DNA from: an uncultured Flavobacteriales bacterium
Lineage (GTDB): Bacteria; Bacteroidota; Bacteroidia; Flavobacteriales; Crocinitomicaceae
Direction: 5' to 3'
DNA: 64,000 bases
NCBI GenBank assembly: GCA_946479285.1
Contig: CAMLFH010000002.1
Coordinates: forward strand, 1 to 64,000
A program made the position numbers and the translations under genes. Each line of letters opens with the position of its first letter. Position 1 is the stretch's first letter. Below, one piece after another: positions 1-7,985 of this stretch. The notes below the pieces were generated by a model. It saw nothing but the letters and a program-made list of their open reading frames with translations. It had not been told where the DNA came from and did no database searches.

Positions 1-1
1 A

Positions 2-343
2 TGGATCGAATCCATGTATTTGGCATGTAACATCAATAAAGAACACGCCAATCAGAAGATCCTGGACCGTATTGCTGAACAAACAGAAACTTTGAACACA
101 ATCATCGAATTGCTTACAGATTACAATAAAAAAGGAGAATCGGATGCTTTGATCAAAGACATGAAAGATTTGAAATTCTATTTCGATCAGATCACGATCA
201 ACTACGAATACATGGCGCCTATTACAAATGTCCAAAAGAAAACAACCACTTTAAGACACAAAACAGTTGTTACTGTTGACTCAAGCACGCTGAATTTTAT
301 TAACCAGAAGATCGAAGCAATTCGAGCTAGTGTAATCGAATAA
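2..343 (+). CDS. Conserved hypothetical protein, C-terminal fragment cut by window edge
   Basis: The reading frame is open from base 2 (Trp-Ile-Glu-Ser before the first Met at base 14) with no stop before the window edge, so this is probably the C-terminal part of a longer protein rather than a 109-residue gene. The visible part is mostly helical and charged (residues EHANQKILDRIAEQTETLN look like coiled coil), with no membrane segment or recognisable motif. It ends 11 bases before a small secreted protein gene, so the two may be cotranscribed. I do not recognise the family. Confidence 0.6.
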   Translation, partial: WIESMYLACNINKEHANQKILDRIAEQTETLNTIIELLTDYNKKGESDALIKDMKDLKFYFDQITINYEYMAPITNVQKKTTTLRHKTVVTVDSSTLNFINQKIEAIRASVIE

Positions 344-354
344 CACCCCTTTAT

Positions 355-777
355 ATGAAAAAGTTAGCATTATATAGCATTTTTACCATAATCGTAGGAT
401 TTGGAGCAAATGCACAGGATTGTGAAACCTTAGTAAAGGACTGTGAAAACATCCTGAAAGGAAAAGAGAAAAATTTTGTTTCAGACGGACAGGTTTATAC
501 CGCTTTTTTAGACCGTGAAAAAGCAGAGTTTAAAACAACTTTCTTCGGAGGGACGACTTATCGCATTGCGGCTACCGCAGGTACCGATGACGAATATGTA
601 ATCTTTACAGTGAAAGATATGCAGGGAACTGTACTTTTCACCAATAGAAAATACAAAAACTCCAGCTACTGGGATTTCAAAGTACCAAGAACCATTCCTG
701 TTGTCATTGAAACGGAATTGGACATGGACAAAAAGATCACCGGTTGCGCCGTAATGATGATAGGATTCAAGAGATAA
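355..777 (+). CDS. Small secreted hypothetical protein
   Basis: 140 residues with a clear Sec signal peptide (MKKLALYSIFTIIVGFGANA, cut before or after Gln21). The mature part of about 120 residues has Cys pairs near its start (DCETLVKDCEN) and one Cys near its end, and alternates polar and aromatic residues like a beta-rich domain. Periplasmic or surface location is inferred. No lipobox and no T9SS tail are present. It lies 11 bases after the upstream fragment and 29 bases before the ABC exporter, so all three may form one transcript. Function unknown. Confidence 0.75.
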   Translation: MKKLALYSIFTIIVGFGANAQDCETLVKDCENILKGKEKNFVSDGQVYTAFLDREKAEFKTTFFGGTTYRIAATAGTDDEYVIFTVKDMQGTVLFTNRKYKNSSYWDFKVPRTIPVVIETELDMDKKITGCAVMMIGFKR

Positions 778-806
778 TATATTAGTTAAATAAATTCCCC
801 GATAGC

Positions 807-3800
807 ATGAGTGAACGCATACTCCGCGCTCTAATGCAGTTATTCGCGATTATCGCGAAAGTTGACGAAGTTACTGACCCTACTAGCGAAGCTATTGAAA
901 GCTCCAATGGCAGAAGAATTGTAGAAGCATTTTTGAGGACAGAATTAAATGATGAATTACTTCAAAAGTACATTCAGTTATTTGATGAATTTTTGCTGGT
1001 CCACCACTCCGGATCAGCAAAAAAAGATGGTCAGCGTAAAAGAACATCCGTAAACTCCGTAAAAGTTTTACGTATTTGTGCCCAGATTAATGAAGAGCTT
1101 ACGCAGCGTCAGAAAATGATTGTATTGCTGCGGATTTTCGACTTTATCCACGCAAACGACCAAGTACACGAGCAGGAACAGGAATTTGTTCACACAGTTT
1201 CTGAATCATTCAACATTCCTGATTTTGAGTACAAACAGCTAAAATCATTTATTGAAGCAAATAATGAAACAATCCTGGATGATGAGCATTTCATGTACAT
1301 CACCGAAAAGGACCTTCATTTGTCACAGGCAAAACTGATCAAACTGGATGGTTTCGATGGTTCCATCTCGGTAATCCGACTGGAAAGTGTCAACATTTTA
1401 TTCTTCAAATACTTCGGAAATGACGAGTTGATCCTGAATGGCCAGATTGTTTCCAACGAAAGAAGACATATTTTAAACCAGGGTTCTACTCTTCGTACGA
1501 ACAAATCTGCACCGATTTATTACAGTGATGTAATTTCCAGGTTCCTTAATAATGACGACAGAGAGAAAATCACATTTAAAGTAGATCATTTACAATTCCA
1601 TTTCAACAGCGGAAAAATTGGTCTGCACGAGATCAATTTCATTGAACAATCAGGCAAACTGCTCGGAGTAATGGGTGGTTCCGGAGCAGGGAAATCAACT
1701 TTCCTGAACGTACTGAACGGAAACTATGCTCCGTCTCATGGTGCCGTTACAATCAATGGTGTTGATTTACATCGCGAGAAATCCAAACTGGAAGGAGTTA
1801 TCGGATTTGTTTCACAGGATGACTTGTTGATCGAAGAACTAACTGTTTTTCAAAACTTATACTTCAATGCGAAGTTGTGTTTCAACGATTTGTCCGAATC
1901 CCAATTAAAGAAAAAAGTACTGGATTTGCTTTCAGACATTGGTTTGGGAGACGCAAAGCATTTGAAAGTAGGAAGCCCGCTGGAGAAAACAATCTCGGGA
2001 GGACAACGCAAACGTTTGAACATAGCTTTGGAATTGATTCGTGAACCTGCGGTCATGTTTGTGGACGAACCAACTTCCGGTCTTTCTTCCCGCGATTCGG
2101 AAAATATTATGGATATGCTCAAAGAGCTTTCTCTCAAAGGAAAGTTGATCTTTGTAGTAATCCACCAGCCGTCGTCAGAGATCTTCAAAATGTTTGACAA
2201 ACTCCTCATCCTGGACCAGGGCGGTTATCCGATTTTTGACGGAAACCCGATTGACGCAGTTGTTTATTTCAAAACACATGTACATCATGTAAATGCAAAT
2301 GAGCGCGAATGTCCGATTTGTGGTAACGTGAACCCGGAACAGATTTTCAATATCATCGAATCGAAAGTAGTCGATGAATACGGAAATCAAACGAAAGTAC
2401 GCAAAGTAACACCGAGAGAATGGAACGAACGTTATCTTTCTCATTACAAAACGCCGGATACCGAAGAAATTATTGAACCTATCAAAGGAACTTCGCGTAT
2501 TGCAAATAAGATCAAACAGTTCAAGGTTTTCTTCCTGAGAGATATTCTGAGCAAGCTTGCAAATAAGCAGTACATGTTTATCAACATGCTGGAAGCTCCT
2601 GTTTTGGCAGCGATTCTGTCTTTCTTTGTGAAATTCTTTAATACAGACGGAAAAGGCCGCGAAGATTATGTATTCTACGAAAACGAAAATATCCCACAAT
2701 ACTTATTCATTTCTGTTGTAGTAGCTCTTTTCCTGGGATTAACCGTTGCTGCAGAAGAAATCATAAAAGACAAGAAGATCCTGAAGCGTGAAAGTTTCCT
2801 GAATTTGTCTCTTGGATCTTATTTATGGTCGAAAATCCTGATCATGTTCATGGTTTCTGCCATTCAGACCGCATTCTTTGTGCTGATCGGTAACCTGATC
2901 CTTGAAATTCACGGGTTGTGGTGGGAATACTGGTTAATCTTATTCTCCACGTCCTGCATGGCAAATGTACTTGGACTGAATATTTCGAGTGCATTCAACT
3001 CCGCGAAAGTAATTTACATCATTGTTCCGTTGTTGATTATTCCACAATTGATCTTTTCCGGAGTAATCGTGAAATTTGACAAGCTCCACCCTATTTTCTC
3101 TTCCAATAATGAAGTTCCGTGGATTGGAAATGCAATGGCGTCACGCTGGGCTTATGAAGCTTTGGCTGTTACCCAGGCTGTAGATAATGAGCATGAAAGC
3201 CAGCAGTTTGAATTGCACCAAAAGCAAAGTAATGCAAGTTGGAAGCGGGATTACTGGATTCCGGAAATGAAGAATCAATTGACGATTTTAGCCGACAAGA
3301 AATCTTCACAGAAAGACTTTGAGAAAGCGAAACGCATCTTATCCAATGAAGTGGAGAAAGAAATTTCCAATTGGGGCAACCTGGAATGCAAGGACTGTGC
3401 AGCAGGTTTGAACAAACTTCAAAAAGGAAAGTCTTCTGTGCAGGAAGTGCAATTCAATATTGGTGCTTTCCTTGAAACATTGAAAAAGCAATATAATCTG
3501 ACGTATAATTCAACCACCGAGCAATTGGATCAGCTGGTGCTGAAAATGGGGGAGAAAAATTACGAAGCTTCACAGGCGGCATTCATCAATGAAAGTTTGC
3601 AGGATTTGGTGACAAATCGCACGGAAGTTCAGAAAATCATTGTAACGGATAATGAGTTGATCCAAAAAGACGATCCATTGTACATGGACCCGAAAAACAC
3701 CCGTTTATTGGATGCTCCGTTCTATACGCATAAGAAGTATTGGTTTGGAATTCCAATGAGTACTTTCCTTGCAAATATACTGGTGTTATGGGGAATGACA

Positions 3801-3884
3801 GTCCTGATGATTGTTGCACTTTATTATGATCTGCTTCGAAAATGCCTGGGGATTTTCTCGAGCGTGAAATCTAAAAACAATTAG
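807..3884 (+). CDS. ABCG-type ABC exporter with fused N-terminal TerB-like region
   Basis: A 1025-residue half-transporter with ATPase before membrane domain, the ABCG order. Residues about 1-150 are helical and look like a TerB-type domain; about 160-260 look like a small beta-rich (FHA-like) module; the ATPase follows with Walker A GGSGAGKS at 290-297, signature SGGQR at about 397 and Walker B VMFVDEP at about 415. A Cys pair CPIC (502-505) sits in the linker. Roughly five membrane helices lie at 585-750, then a soluble stretch of about 230 residues, then a last helix near 985-1010. Domain names are from general resemblance; substrate unknown. It probably acts in the inner membrane, perhaps as a homodimer. 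Confidence 0.85.
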   Translation: MSERILRALMQLFAIIAKVDEVTDPTSEAIESSNGRRIVEAFLRTELNDELLQKYIQLFDEFLLVHHSGSAKKDGQRKRTSVNSVKVLRICAQINEELTQRQKMIVLLRIFDFIHANDQVHEQEQEFVHTVSESFNIPDFEYKQLKSFIEANNETILDDEHFMYITEKDLHLSQAKLIKLDGFDGSISVIRLESVNILFFKYFGNDELILNGQIVSNERRHILNQGSTLRTNKSAPIYYSDVISRFLNNDDREKITFKVDHLQFHFNSGKIGLHEINFIEQSGKLLGVMGGSGAGKSTFLNVLNGNYAPSHGAVTINGVDLHREKSKLEGVIGFVSQDDLLIEELTVFQNLYFNAKLCFNDLSESQLKKKVLDLLSDIGLGDAKHLKVGSPLEKTISGGQRKRLNIALELIREPAVMFVDEPTSGLSSRDSENIMDMLKELSLKGKLIFVVIHQPSSEIFKMFDKLLILDQGGYPIFDGNPIDAVVYFKTHVHHVNANERECPICGNVNPEQIFNIIESKVVDEYGNQTKVRKVTPREWNERYLSHYKTPDTEEIIEPIKGTSRIANKIKQFKVFFLRDILSKLANKQYMFINMLEAPVLAAILSFFVKFFNTDGKGREDYVFYENENIPQYLFISVVVALFLGLTVAAEEIIKDKKILKRESFLNLSLGSYLWSKILIMFMVSAIQTAFFVLIGNLILEIHGLWWEYWLILFSTSCMANVLGLNISSAFNSAKVIYIIVPLLIIPQLIFSGVIVKFDKLHPIFSSNNEVPWIGNAMASRWAYEALAVTQAVDNEHESQQFELHQKQSNASWKRDYWIPEMKNQLTILADKKSSQKDFEKAKRILSNEVEKEISNWGNLECKDCAAGLNKLQKGKSSVQEVQFNIGAFLETLKKQYNLTYNSTTEQLDQLVLKMGEKNYEASQAAFINESLQDLVTNRTEVQKIIVTDNELIQKDDPLYMDPKNTRLLDAPFYTHKKYWFGIPMSTFLANILVLWGMTVLMIVALYYDLLRKCLGIFSSVKSKNN

Positions 3885-3888
3885 CAAA

Positions 3889-3928
3889 AAACAAGTAGGG
3901 GCGCGATTAATCGCGCCCCTACTTGTTT
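3889..3928. repeat. Perfect 40-bp palindrome (REP-like, likely bidirectional terminator)
   Basis: Left arm AAACAAGTAGGGGCGCGATT is followed directly by its exact reverse complement, giving 20 base pairs without mismatch. It starts four bases after the ABC exporter stop and lies between convergent genes (exporter and fabG), so it can act as a terminator for both. A related copy is at 25305-25336, which shares ACAAGTAGGG and the CGCG core, and a decayed one is at 42632-42658. Confidence 0.85.
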
Positions 3929-3942
3929 ATATAATGATAGAT

Positions 3943-4020
3943 ATTACATCAACATTCCTTCGCAAGCTTAGGATTACATAAGCATTCCTTCGCAAGCTTC
4001 GGATTACATAAGCATTCCTC
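3943..4020. repeat. 30-bp tandem repeat at the fabG 3' end (about 2.6 copies)
   Basis: Units start at 3943, 3973 and 4003. The first two are 30 bp and differ at three bases; the third runs into the last codons of fabG and shares its first 17 bases (ATTACATAAGCATTCCT) exactly with unit two. Read on the minus strand, each unit contains Gly-Met-Leu-Met-stop, the end of FabG. It therefore looks like a duplicated gene tail lying downstream of the real stop. Confidence 0.8.
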
Positions 4021-4750
4021 CACAAACGTGAATAGTTTGTCCCGTAATATAAGTCGACATATCTGAAGCTAAGAAAACCACCGCGTTTGCAACGTCAATT
4101 GGTTGTCCTCCTCTTTTCAATGGAATAGAATTTCTCCATTCCTCTACTACTTTCTGGTCTAATGCTGCAGTCATTTCAGTTTCAATGAATCCCGGAGCAA
4201 TGGCATTGCAGCGGATATTTCTGGAACCTAATTCCTGGCCTACAGACTTTGTAAATCCGATTAATCCTGCTTTTGAAGCCGCATAGTTTGCCTGACCGGC
4301 ATTTCCGCTAACACCTACAACAGATGACATATTAATGATCGATCCTGAGCGTGCTTTCAACATCGGGCGTTGAACAGCTTTTGTCAGGTTGAATGCAGAT
4401 TTCAAATTCGTATTGATTACTTCGTCCCACTGCTCTTCTGTCATACGCATCAAAAGCGTGTCGCGTGTGATCCCTGCGTTATTTACCAGAACATCAATTG
4501 TTCCAAATTTCTCAACAACATCATCAACCAGTTTTTGAGCCTGGTCGAAATTCGCAGCATCCGATTTGAAACCAACTGCTTCTCCTCCATTTGCCGTTAA
4601 TTCAGCTTCCAAAGCACGTGCCTTCTCTTCTGAAGATAAATAAGTAAAAGCAACTTTGGCACCCTGCTTAACGCATTCCTCAGCGATTGATTTACCTATT
4701 CCTCTGGATGCTCCGGTAATTAATACAACTTTATTATCTAATAATCCCAT
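4004..4750 (-). CDS. fabG: 3-oxoacyl-[acyl-carrier-protein] reductase FabG
   Basis: 248 residues, the usual FabG length. A short-chain dehydrogenase: NADPH-binding GASRGIG near the N-terminus, NNAG, catalytic Ser, and YAASKAG with the Tyr/Lys pair. It reduces 3-oxoacyl-ACP in type II fatty acid synthesis in the cytoplasm. I chose the Met at 4750 (MGLLDNK) because the extension further upstream is atypical and a TATATTTG box (4769-4776) lies just before it. It stands alone; the other fab genes are not in the window. Its last codons are echoed in the tandem repeat downstream. Confidence 0.95.
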   Translation of the reverse strand: MGLLDNKVVLITGASRGIGKSIAEECVKQGAKVAFTYLSSEEKARALEAELTANGGEAVGFKSDAANFDQAQKLVDDVVEKFGTIDVLVNNAGITRDTLLMRMTEEQWDEVINTNLKSAFNLTKAVQRPMLKARSGSIINMSSVVGVSGNAGQANYAASKAGLIGFTKSVGQELGSRNIRCNAIAPGFIETEMTAALDQKVVEEWRNSIPLKRGGQPIDVANAVVFLASDMSTYITGQTIHVCGGMLM

Positions 4751-4768
4751 GAAAATTTTTTTGGTCTT

Positions 4769-4776
4769 CAAATATA
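4769..4776 (-). promoter_or_regulatory. Putative -7 box (TATATTTG) for fabG
   Basis: On the minus strand the octamer TATATTTG fits the Bacteroidota TAnnTTTG -7 box and ends 18 bases before the chosen fabG ATG. I see no TTG at the expected 19-base spacing, so only half of the promoter is supported. Confidence 0.5.
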
Positions 4777-4814
4777 GGAAAGGTTTCTTGGATAAGAATG
4801 AAATGGAGAACAAA

Positions 4815-4875
4815 GTTCAAAGGTTTAAATGTTCAAAAGTTTAAACATTTTGAACCCTTTTAACCTTTTTGAACT
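4815..4875. repeat. GTTCAAA-type AT-rich imperfect inverted repeat
   Basis: Stretches of GTTCAAA, TTTAAA and TTTTGAAC are arranged so that the two halves are roughly reverse complements, centred near 4845. It lies between the porin stop and the fabG start, where it could terminate porin... or fabG-upstream transcripts. Similar low-complexity blocks occur at 27693-27772 and 43392-43456, also between genes. Confidence 0.6.
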
Positions 4876-4890
4876 CAATTAACCGAAGGT

Positions 4891-6600
4891 TTAATTGAAG
4901 AAATCCCACGAAACCCCGAAACGGAACTGAAGCCCCACTACCGGATAACCAAGCCCTTCGAAATTGGTTGGTTTTACAAACGTCTGCTCAATATTTTCAA
5001 CACGGACAAACCATCTGAAATAACCCAAATCAAACTGACTGAAGAAATGCAGCTTCATCATGTCGTTGAATTGTTTTCCGGTAGTCACTAATGTATAGGT
5101 ATTCATCTGTGGAATAAAGTCGATTAATTGATAATGACCGATGTATCCTACTTCAATTCCGGTTACGGTTTTCAGTTTCTTCGCTTTGAACAGTCCGCCG
5201 TTATAAGCAATCCGACCTGAAATCAACCAGTTTGGAAGTAAATCCCCGGTGCTTTCGCGGTAGCTTGCTCTTCCCTGGATCAATAATTTCCTAAAGGAAT
5301 ATTCGAATCCTGCCTGAACACCCATCACATTCAAAGAAGTTAATGTATCCTGGCGCCATCTGCTTTCAAAAAATACCGGCAAGTTTGAATTATTCTCTAC
5401 AAACGCCTGAAGGAAAAAAGGAACAAAGCGGTTCTTATTTGTCCAGTTTAATTTGAGTGAAGTACGGGTGCTCAATACCTTATTTGTCCAATTGTAGGAA
5501 ACATTATTTCCGTAATAAGATCGCTGATAAATTTCCGGGTACTGCCTGATAAAAGCACCGTTTACTGAAAAGATATTTGTCCTAAACGCTTTTTTTGCAT
5601 CTGCAACAACCTGCATTTCTCCATTTGCACCGGCAAACGTATAATTGGCAAGAGCATTCAGTGAATATCCTTTTATATTCATGTCCAATGCAGCAAAACC
5701 AAAAACTTCGGTAGTATCCTGGTGAATGATTAGATTGTCATAATCCCAATACCGGGCACCAAGTCCGGCTTCAATGTTGAAACCCTGGTTCTTGTAAAAC
5801 ACACCGCCGTTTAGTTTCATGGAAGACAATTCCCAGTAATCATTGGTGTTTAGAGTGTCGTAATTATAGAAATCGTAAATCTTATCCAGGGAGTCGCGGT
5901 CATAATAACGCTGATTTTTAATGTCGAGTCGCGGTTGTAAGATTAAGCCGATTTTCTGCAGCGAATCTTTAGTGAACGAAATGTAGTTTTTCCAATCGAT
6001 ATGAAGTTCTTTGGTCCGGTTTCCCGAATTCGACTTTTGAACTTCCTGGAATAGCAGTGGAAATCCTTCGCGAATCGAATCGCCTGTTAATCCGTCGGCA
6101 AATTGATTCACATTACTGTAAAACGCCACATCCAGGATAGTTCCGTAATAGTTGGAACGATGCATGAGTCCCAATTGAAAATAGTTGCGCTCAAAGCTGG
6201 AGTTTCGCAAGTTTCCATTATTGCTGTTTCGAATGTAATCGAATTGGATAAAGGTATTGGAATCAATTGCTTGTGTGTACGTGATCTTTCCAAATTGGGC
6301 CAGTTTTGATCCCATGGAATACTCGAAAGCAATATGTGGAATGGAAGAAAATCTTCTTGGCAATGGCTTAGACCAGCCTGTGCTGAAGTCTGAAAAAGAA
6401 AAGTGGAACAGGAACGGATTGAAATCACCCGGAAGTGTGTGCTGGTAAGTTGCCAGATTTGCATCTACAGAATCCAGCTTACCGGAAATACGATGTCCGG
6501 GTCTTAGTGAGTCCTGAAAGTAATTCCCAAAGGGAGATTGTGCCAGTCCATAAAGGTGACAGAGAGAGATAAAGAGTAGAAACAAAGTCCATTTCTTCAT
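4891..6600 (-). CDS. Putative outer-membrane porin (Porin_10 type)
   Basis: 569 residues with signal peptide (MKKWTLFLLFISLCHLYGLA, then Gln). The rest is many short aromatic, alternating strands separated by polar turns, ending in Phe-Asn after a beta-strand-like VGLQFRFGVSWDFF, typical of an outer-membrane beta-barrel. The overall pattern resembles the Bacteroidota putative porin family (Porin_10), which I recall but cannot verify here. It is downstream of rpsT but separated by a strong terminator, so it should have its own promoter. Substrate unknown. Confidence 0.75.
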   Translation of the reverse strand: MKKWTLFLLFISLCHLYGLAQSPFGNYFQDSLRPGHRISGKLDSVDANLATYQHTLPGDFNPFLFHFSFSDFSTGWSKPLPRRFSSIPHIAFEYSMGSKLAQFGKITYTQAIDSNTFIQFDYIRNSNNGNLRNSSFERNYFQLGLMHRSNYYGTILDVAFYSNVNQFADGLTGDSIREGFPLLFQEVQKSNSGNRTKELHIDWKNYISFTKDSLQKIGLILQPRLDIKNQRYYDRDSLDKIYDFYNYDTLNTNDYWELSSMKLNGGVFYKNQGFNIEAGLGARYWDYDNLIIHQDTTEVFGFAALDMNIKGYSLNALANYTFAGANGEMQVVADAKKAFRTNIFSVNGAFIRQYPEIYQRSYYGNNVSYNWTNKVLSTRTSLKLNWTNKNRFVPFFLQAFVENNSNLPVFFESRWRQDTLTSLNVMGVQAGFEYSFRKLLIQGRASYRESTGDLLPNWLISGRIAYNGGLFKAKKLKTVTGIEVGYIGHYQLIDFIPQMNTYTLVTTGKQFNDMMKLHFFSQFDLGYFRWFVRVENIEQTFVKPTNFEGLGYPVVGLQFRFGVSWDFFN

Positions 6601-6619
6601 GAAACTTTATTAAAACACA

Positions 6620-6656
6620 AAAAGGTCTTATTGCCGAACGGCAGACAAGACCTTTT
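6620..6656 (-). terminator. Intrinsic terminator downstream of rpsT
   Basis: AAAAGGTCTT (6620-6629) pairs with AAGACCTTTT (6647-6656), and the inner GCCG/CGGC can pair too. A-rich and T-rich ends make it usable in both directions. It lies between rpsT (stop at 6676) and the porin gene start (6600), both on the minus strand. Confidence 0.85.
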
Positions 6657-6675
6657 CATTTCTGAATGAATATTC

Positions 6676-6927
6676 TTATAATTTATTCACAGCAAGCGTC
6701 AAACCTGATTTAAGGTTAGCAGCTTTGTTTTTGTGAATGATGTTACGTTTTGCCAATTTATCCAACATGGAAGCAACAGCAGGTAATAAATCGCTTGCCT
6801 CTTTCTTGTCTTTCAAAGAACGAAGTTTACGAACTGCATTACGAGTTGTTTTGTGTTGGTACTTGTTACGCAAACGTTTAACATCGTTAGAGCGAATTCT
6901 TTTTTGTGCTGACTTATGATTTGCCAT
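6676..6927 (-). CDS. rpsT: 30S ribosomal protein S20
   Basis: 83 residues, the normal bS20 length, starting [12 protein letters not shown], with the family's run of Lys/Arg and Ala through two long helices. It binds 16S rRNA in the small subunit. It lies about 30 bases downstream of two tRNA-Glu genes on the same strand and ends at a strong hairpin. I see no convincing promoter between tRNA and rpsT, so cotranscription with the tRNAs is plausible. Confidence 0.96.
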   Translation of the reverse strand: MANHKSAQKRIRSNDVKRLRNKYQHKTTRNAVRKLRSLKDKKEASDLLPAVASMLDKLAKRNIIHKNKAANLKSGLTLAVNKL

Positions 6928-6956
6928 CTTTTTCTTTTATTATAAACTAAAGTTTG

Positions 6957-7028
6957 CAGCCCATAGGAGAATCGAACTCCTGTTACCAGGATGAAAACCT
7001 GGCGTCCTAACCACTAGACGAATGGGCC
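6957..7028 (-). tRNA. tRNA-Glu (UUC), copy 1
   Basis: On the minus strand: acceptor GGCCCAT pairs with ATGGGC(T), anticodon stem CCAGG/CCTGG encloses loop TTTTCAT, so the anticodon is TTC; the T-arm CAGGAGTTCGATTCTCCT... contains the GTTCGAT loop. CCA is not encoded. The copy at 7064-7135 has the same acceptor and T-arm but a different anticodon stem. Confidence 0.96.
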
Positions 7029-7063
7029 GTTTTTCATTTAAGAATAAACACTATTCTTTCTTG

Positions 7064-7135
7064 TAGCCCATAGGAGAATCGAACTCCTATTTTACGGATG
7101 AAAACCGCATGTCCTAACCGTTAGACGAATGGGCC
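7064..7135 (-). tRNA. tRNA-Glu (UUC), copy 2
   Basis: Same acceptor and T-loop as copy 1. The anticodon stem is TGCGG/CCGTA with one G-U pair and loop TTTTCAT, so the anticodon is again TTC. It is the promoter-proximal copy: a perfect-spacing Bacteroidota promoter lies 20 to 49 bases upstream. CCA is not encoded. Confidence 0.96.
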
Positions 7136-7154
7136 GTTTTTTAATTTCGGAGTG

Positions 7155-7184
7155 CAAATATAGCTAGAGTTTTGCTAATTGCAA
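7155..7184 (-). promoter_or_regulatory. Promoter of the tRNA-Glu/rpsT unit
   Basis: Minus strand: TTG (7184-7182), 19-base spacer, TATATTTG (7162-7155). This is the textbook Bacteroidota sigma-ABfr layout (TTTG/TTG then TAnnTTTG) and sits just upstream of tRNA-Glu copy 2. Confidence 0.85.
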
Positions 7185-7204
7185 GCGATAATGCGCTTTT
7201 TTTT

Positions 7205-7885
7205 CTAAAAAATATCTCTGTCCTCCGCTTCAAATTTGAAACCCAGTCTTTTACCCGTCGACATTTGACTATTCGCTTCGATCTCGTGCATCTGGAATAC
7301 GGTGACTTTTGATACGATTTCGTAAGGTGGTGTTAGTAAATCGAACTCTAACGCATAAGAAAATGACACATGAATAATGTTTGTCAGAATAGGATCGGTA
7401 AGCACAGAACTGGTTAAATCGCGGAATAAGAATCCCAATTGCCCCTTTCCTTCCACCATGAAATGTTCATCTTTGTTGATGAATACACGACCGATCAGGT
7501 AACCCAAATCGTTGCTCCTGTTCTTCAAATAAGATTCCGCCAGGAAATTATAGATGTTTATAATCCCGAAATAACCCCGCGATTTATCTTCTTTCAAATA
7601 ATCCGTCTGCCACAAAGGATGTTCATCCGGAAGCCTGAATACGTTCGTATGCATCTGGAAAACAAGTACATCACTTCCAATGTAAACCTGGACCTGGAAT
7701 TCACCCTTGTACTCTACATGCAGACGAATGCGTGTATCCTCAATTGAAGCCCGAAGCGCGTCAATTTCCTCTGATAAGTGTGCTTTAAAGCGTTCAAAAT
7801 GATTTTTTGTGTCCTGGAAAATATCCTGTTTTAAGCCGGCTTTCTGGACTAAAATATTCTGTATGGTTTTCCGTGATTCTTCCAT
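7205..7885 (-). CDS. Conserved hypothetical cytoplasmic protein
   Basis: 226 residues, no signal peptide and no membrane helix. Residues 1-50 look like a coiled-coil helix (KNHFERFKAHLSEEIDALRASI); the remainder is beta-rich with many aromatic residues (VYIGSDVLVFQMHTNVFRLP; FDLLTPPYEIVSKVTVF). It resembles hypothetical proteins I associate with Flavobacteriales but I cannot name a family. It lies downstream of proS on the same strand, separated from it by a good terminator, and upstream of the tRNA-Glu promoter. Confidence 0.75.
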   Translation of the reverse strand: MEESRKTIQNILVQKAGLKQDIFQDTKNHFERFKAHLSEEIDALRASIEDTRIRLHVEYKGEFQVQVYIGSDVLVFQMHTNVFRLPDEHPLWQTDYLKEDKSRGYFGIINIYNFLAESYLKNRSNDLGYLIGRVFINKDEHFMVEGKGQLGFLFRDLTSSVLTDPILTNIIHVSFSYALEFDLLTPPYEIVSKVTVFQMHEIEANSQMSTGKRLGFKFEAEDRDIF

Positions 7886-7892
7886 AATATCT

Positions 7893-7985
7893 TAATTCAA
7901 AATGCAAAATTAAAAATTCAAAAAGCTGACCGAAGTAAATCCGGTCAGCCATATTTTGAATTTTGCATTCATAATTTTTAATTCA
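7893..7985. repeat. AATTCAAAATGCAAAATT-type inverted repeat around a hairpin
   Basis: AATTCAAAATGCAAAATT and AAAAATTCAAAA on the left face ATTTTGAATTTTGCATTC and AATTTTTAATTC on the right, with the proS terminator hairpin in the middle. A related block occurs at 32901-32990, where ATTTTGCATTT and CTTTTGAATTTTGCATT recur. These are non-coding. Confidence 0.6.
7919..7949 (-). terminator. Intrinsic terminator of proS
   Basis: GCTGACCG (7925-7932) pairs perfectly with CGGTCAGC (7942-7949), nine-base loop. On the minus strand the stem is followed by TTTTTGAATTTTT. It lies 37 bases after the proS stop. Confidence 0.85.
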
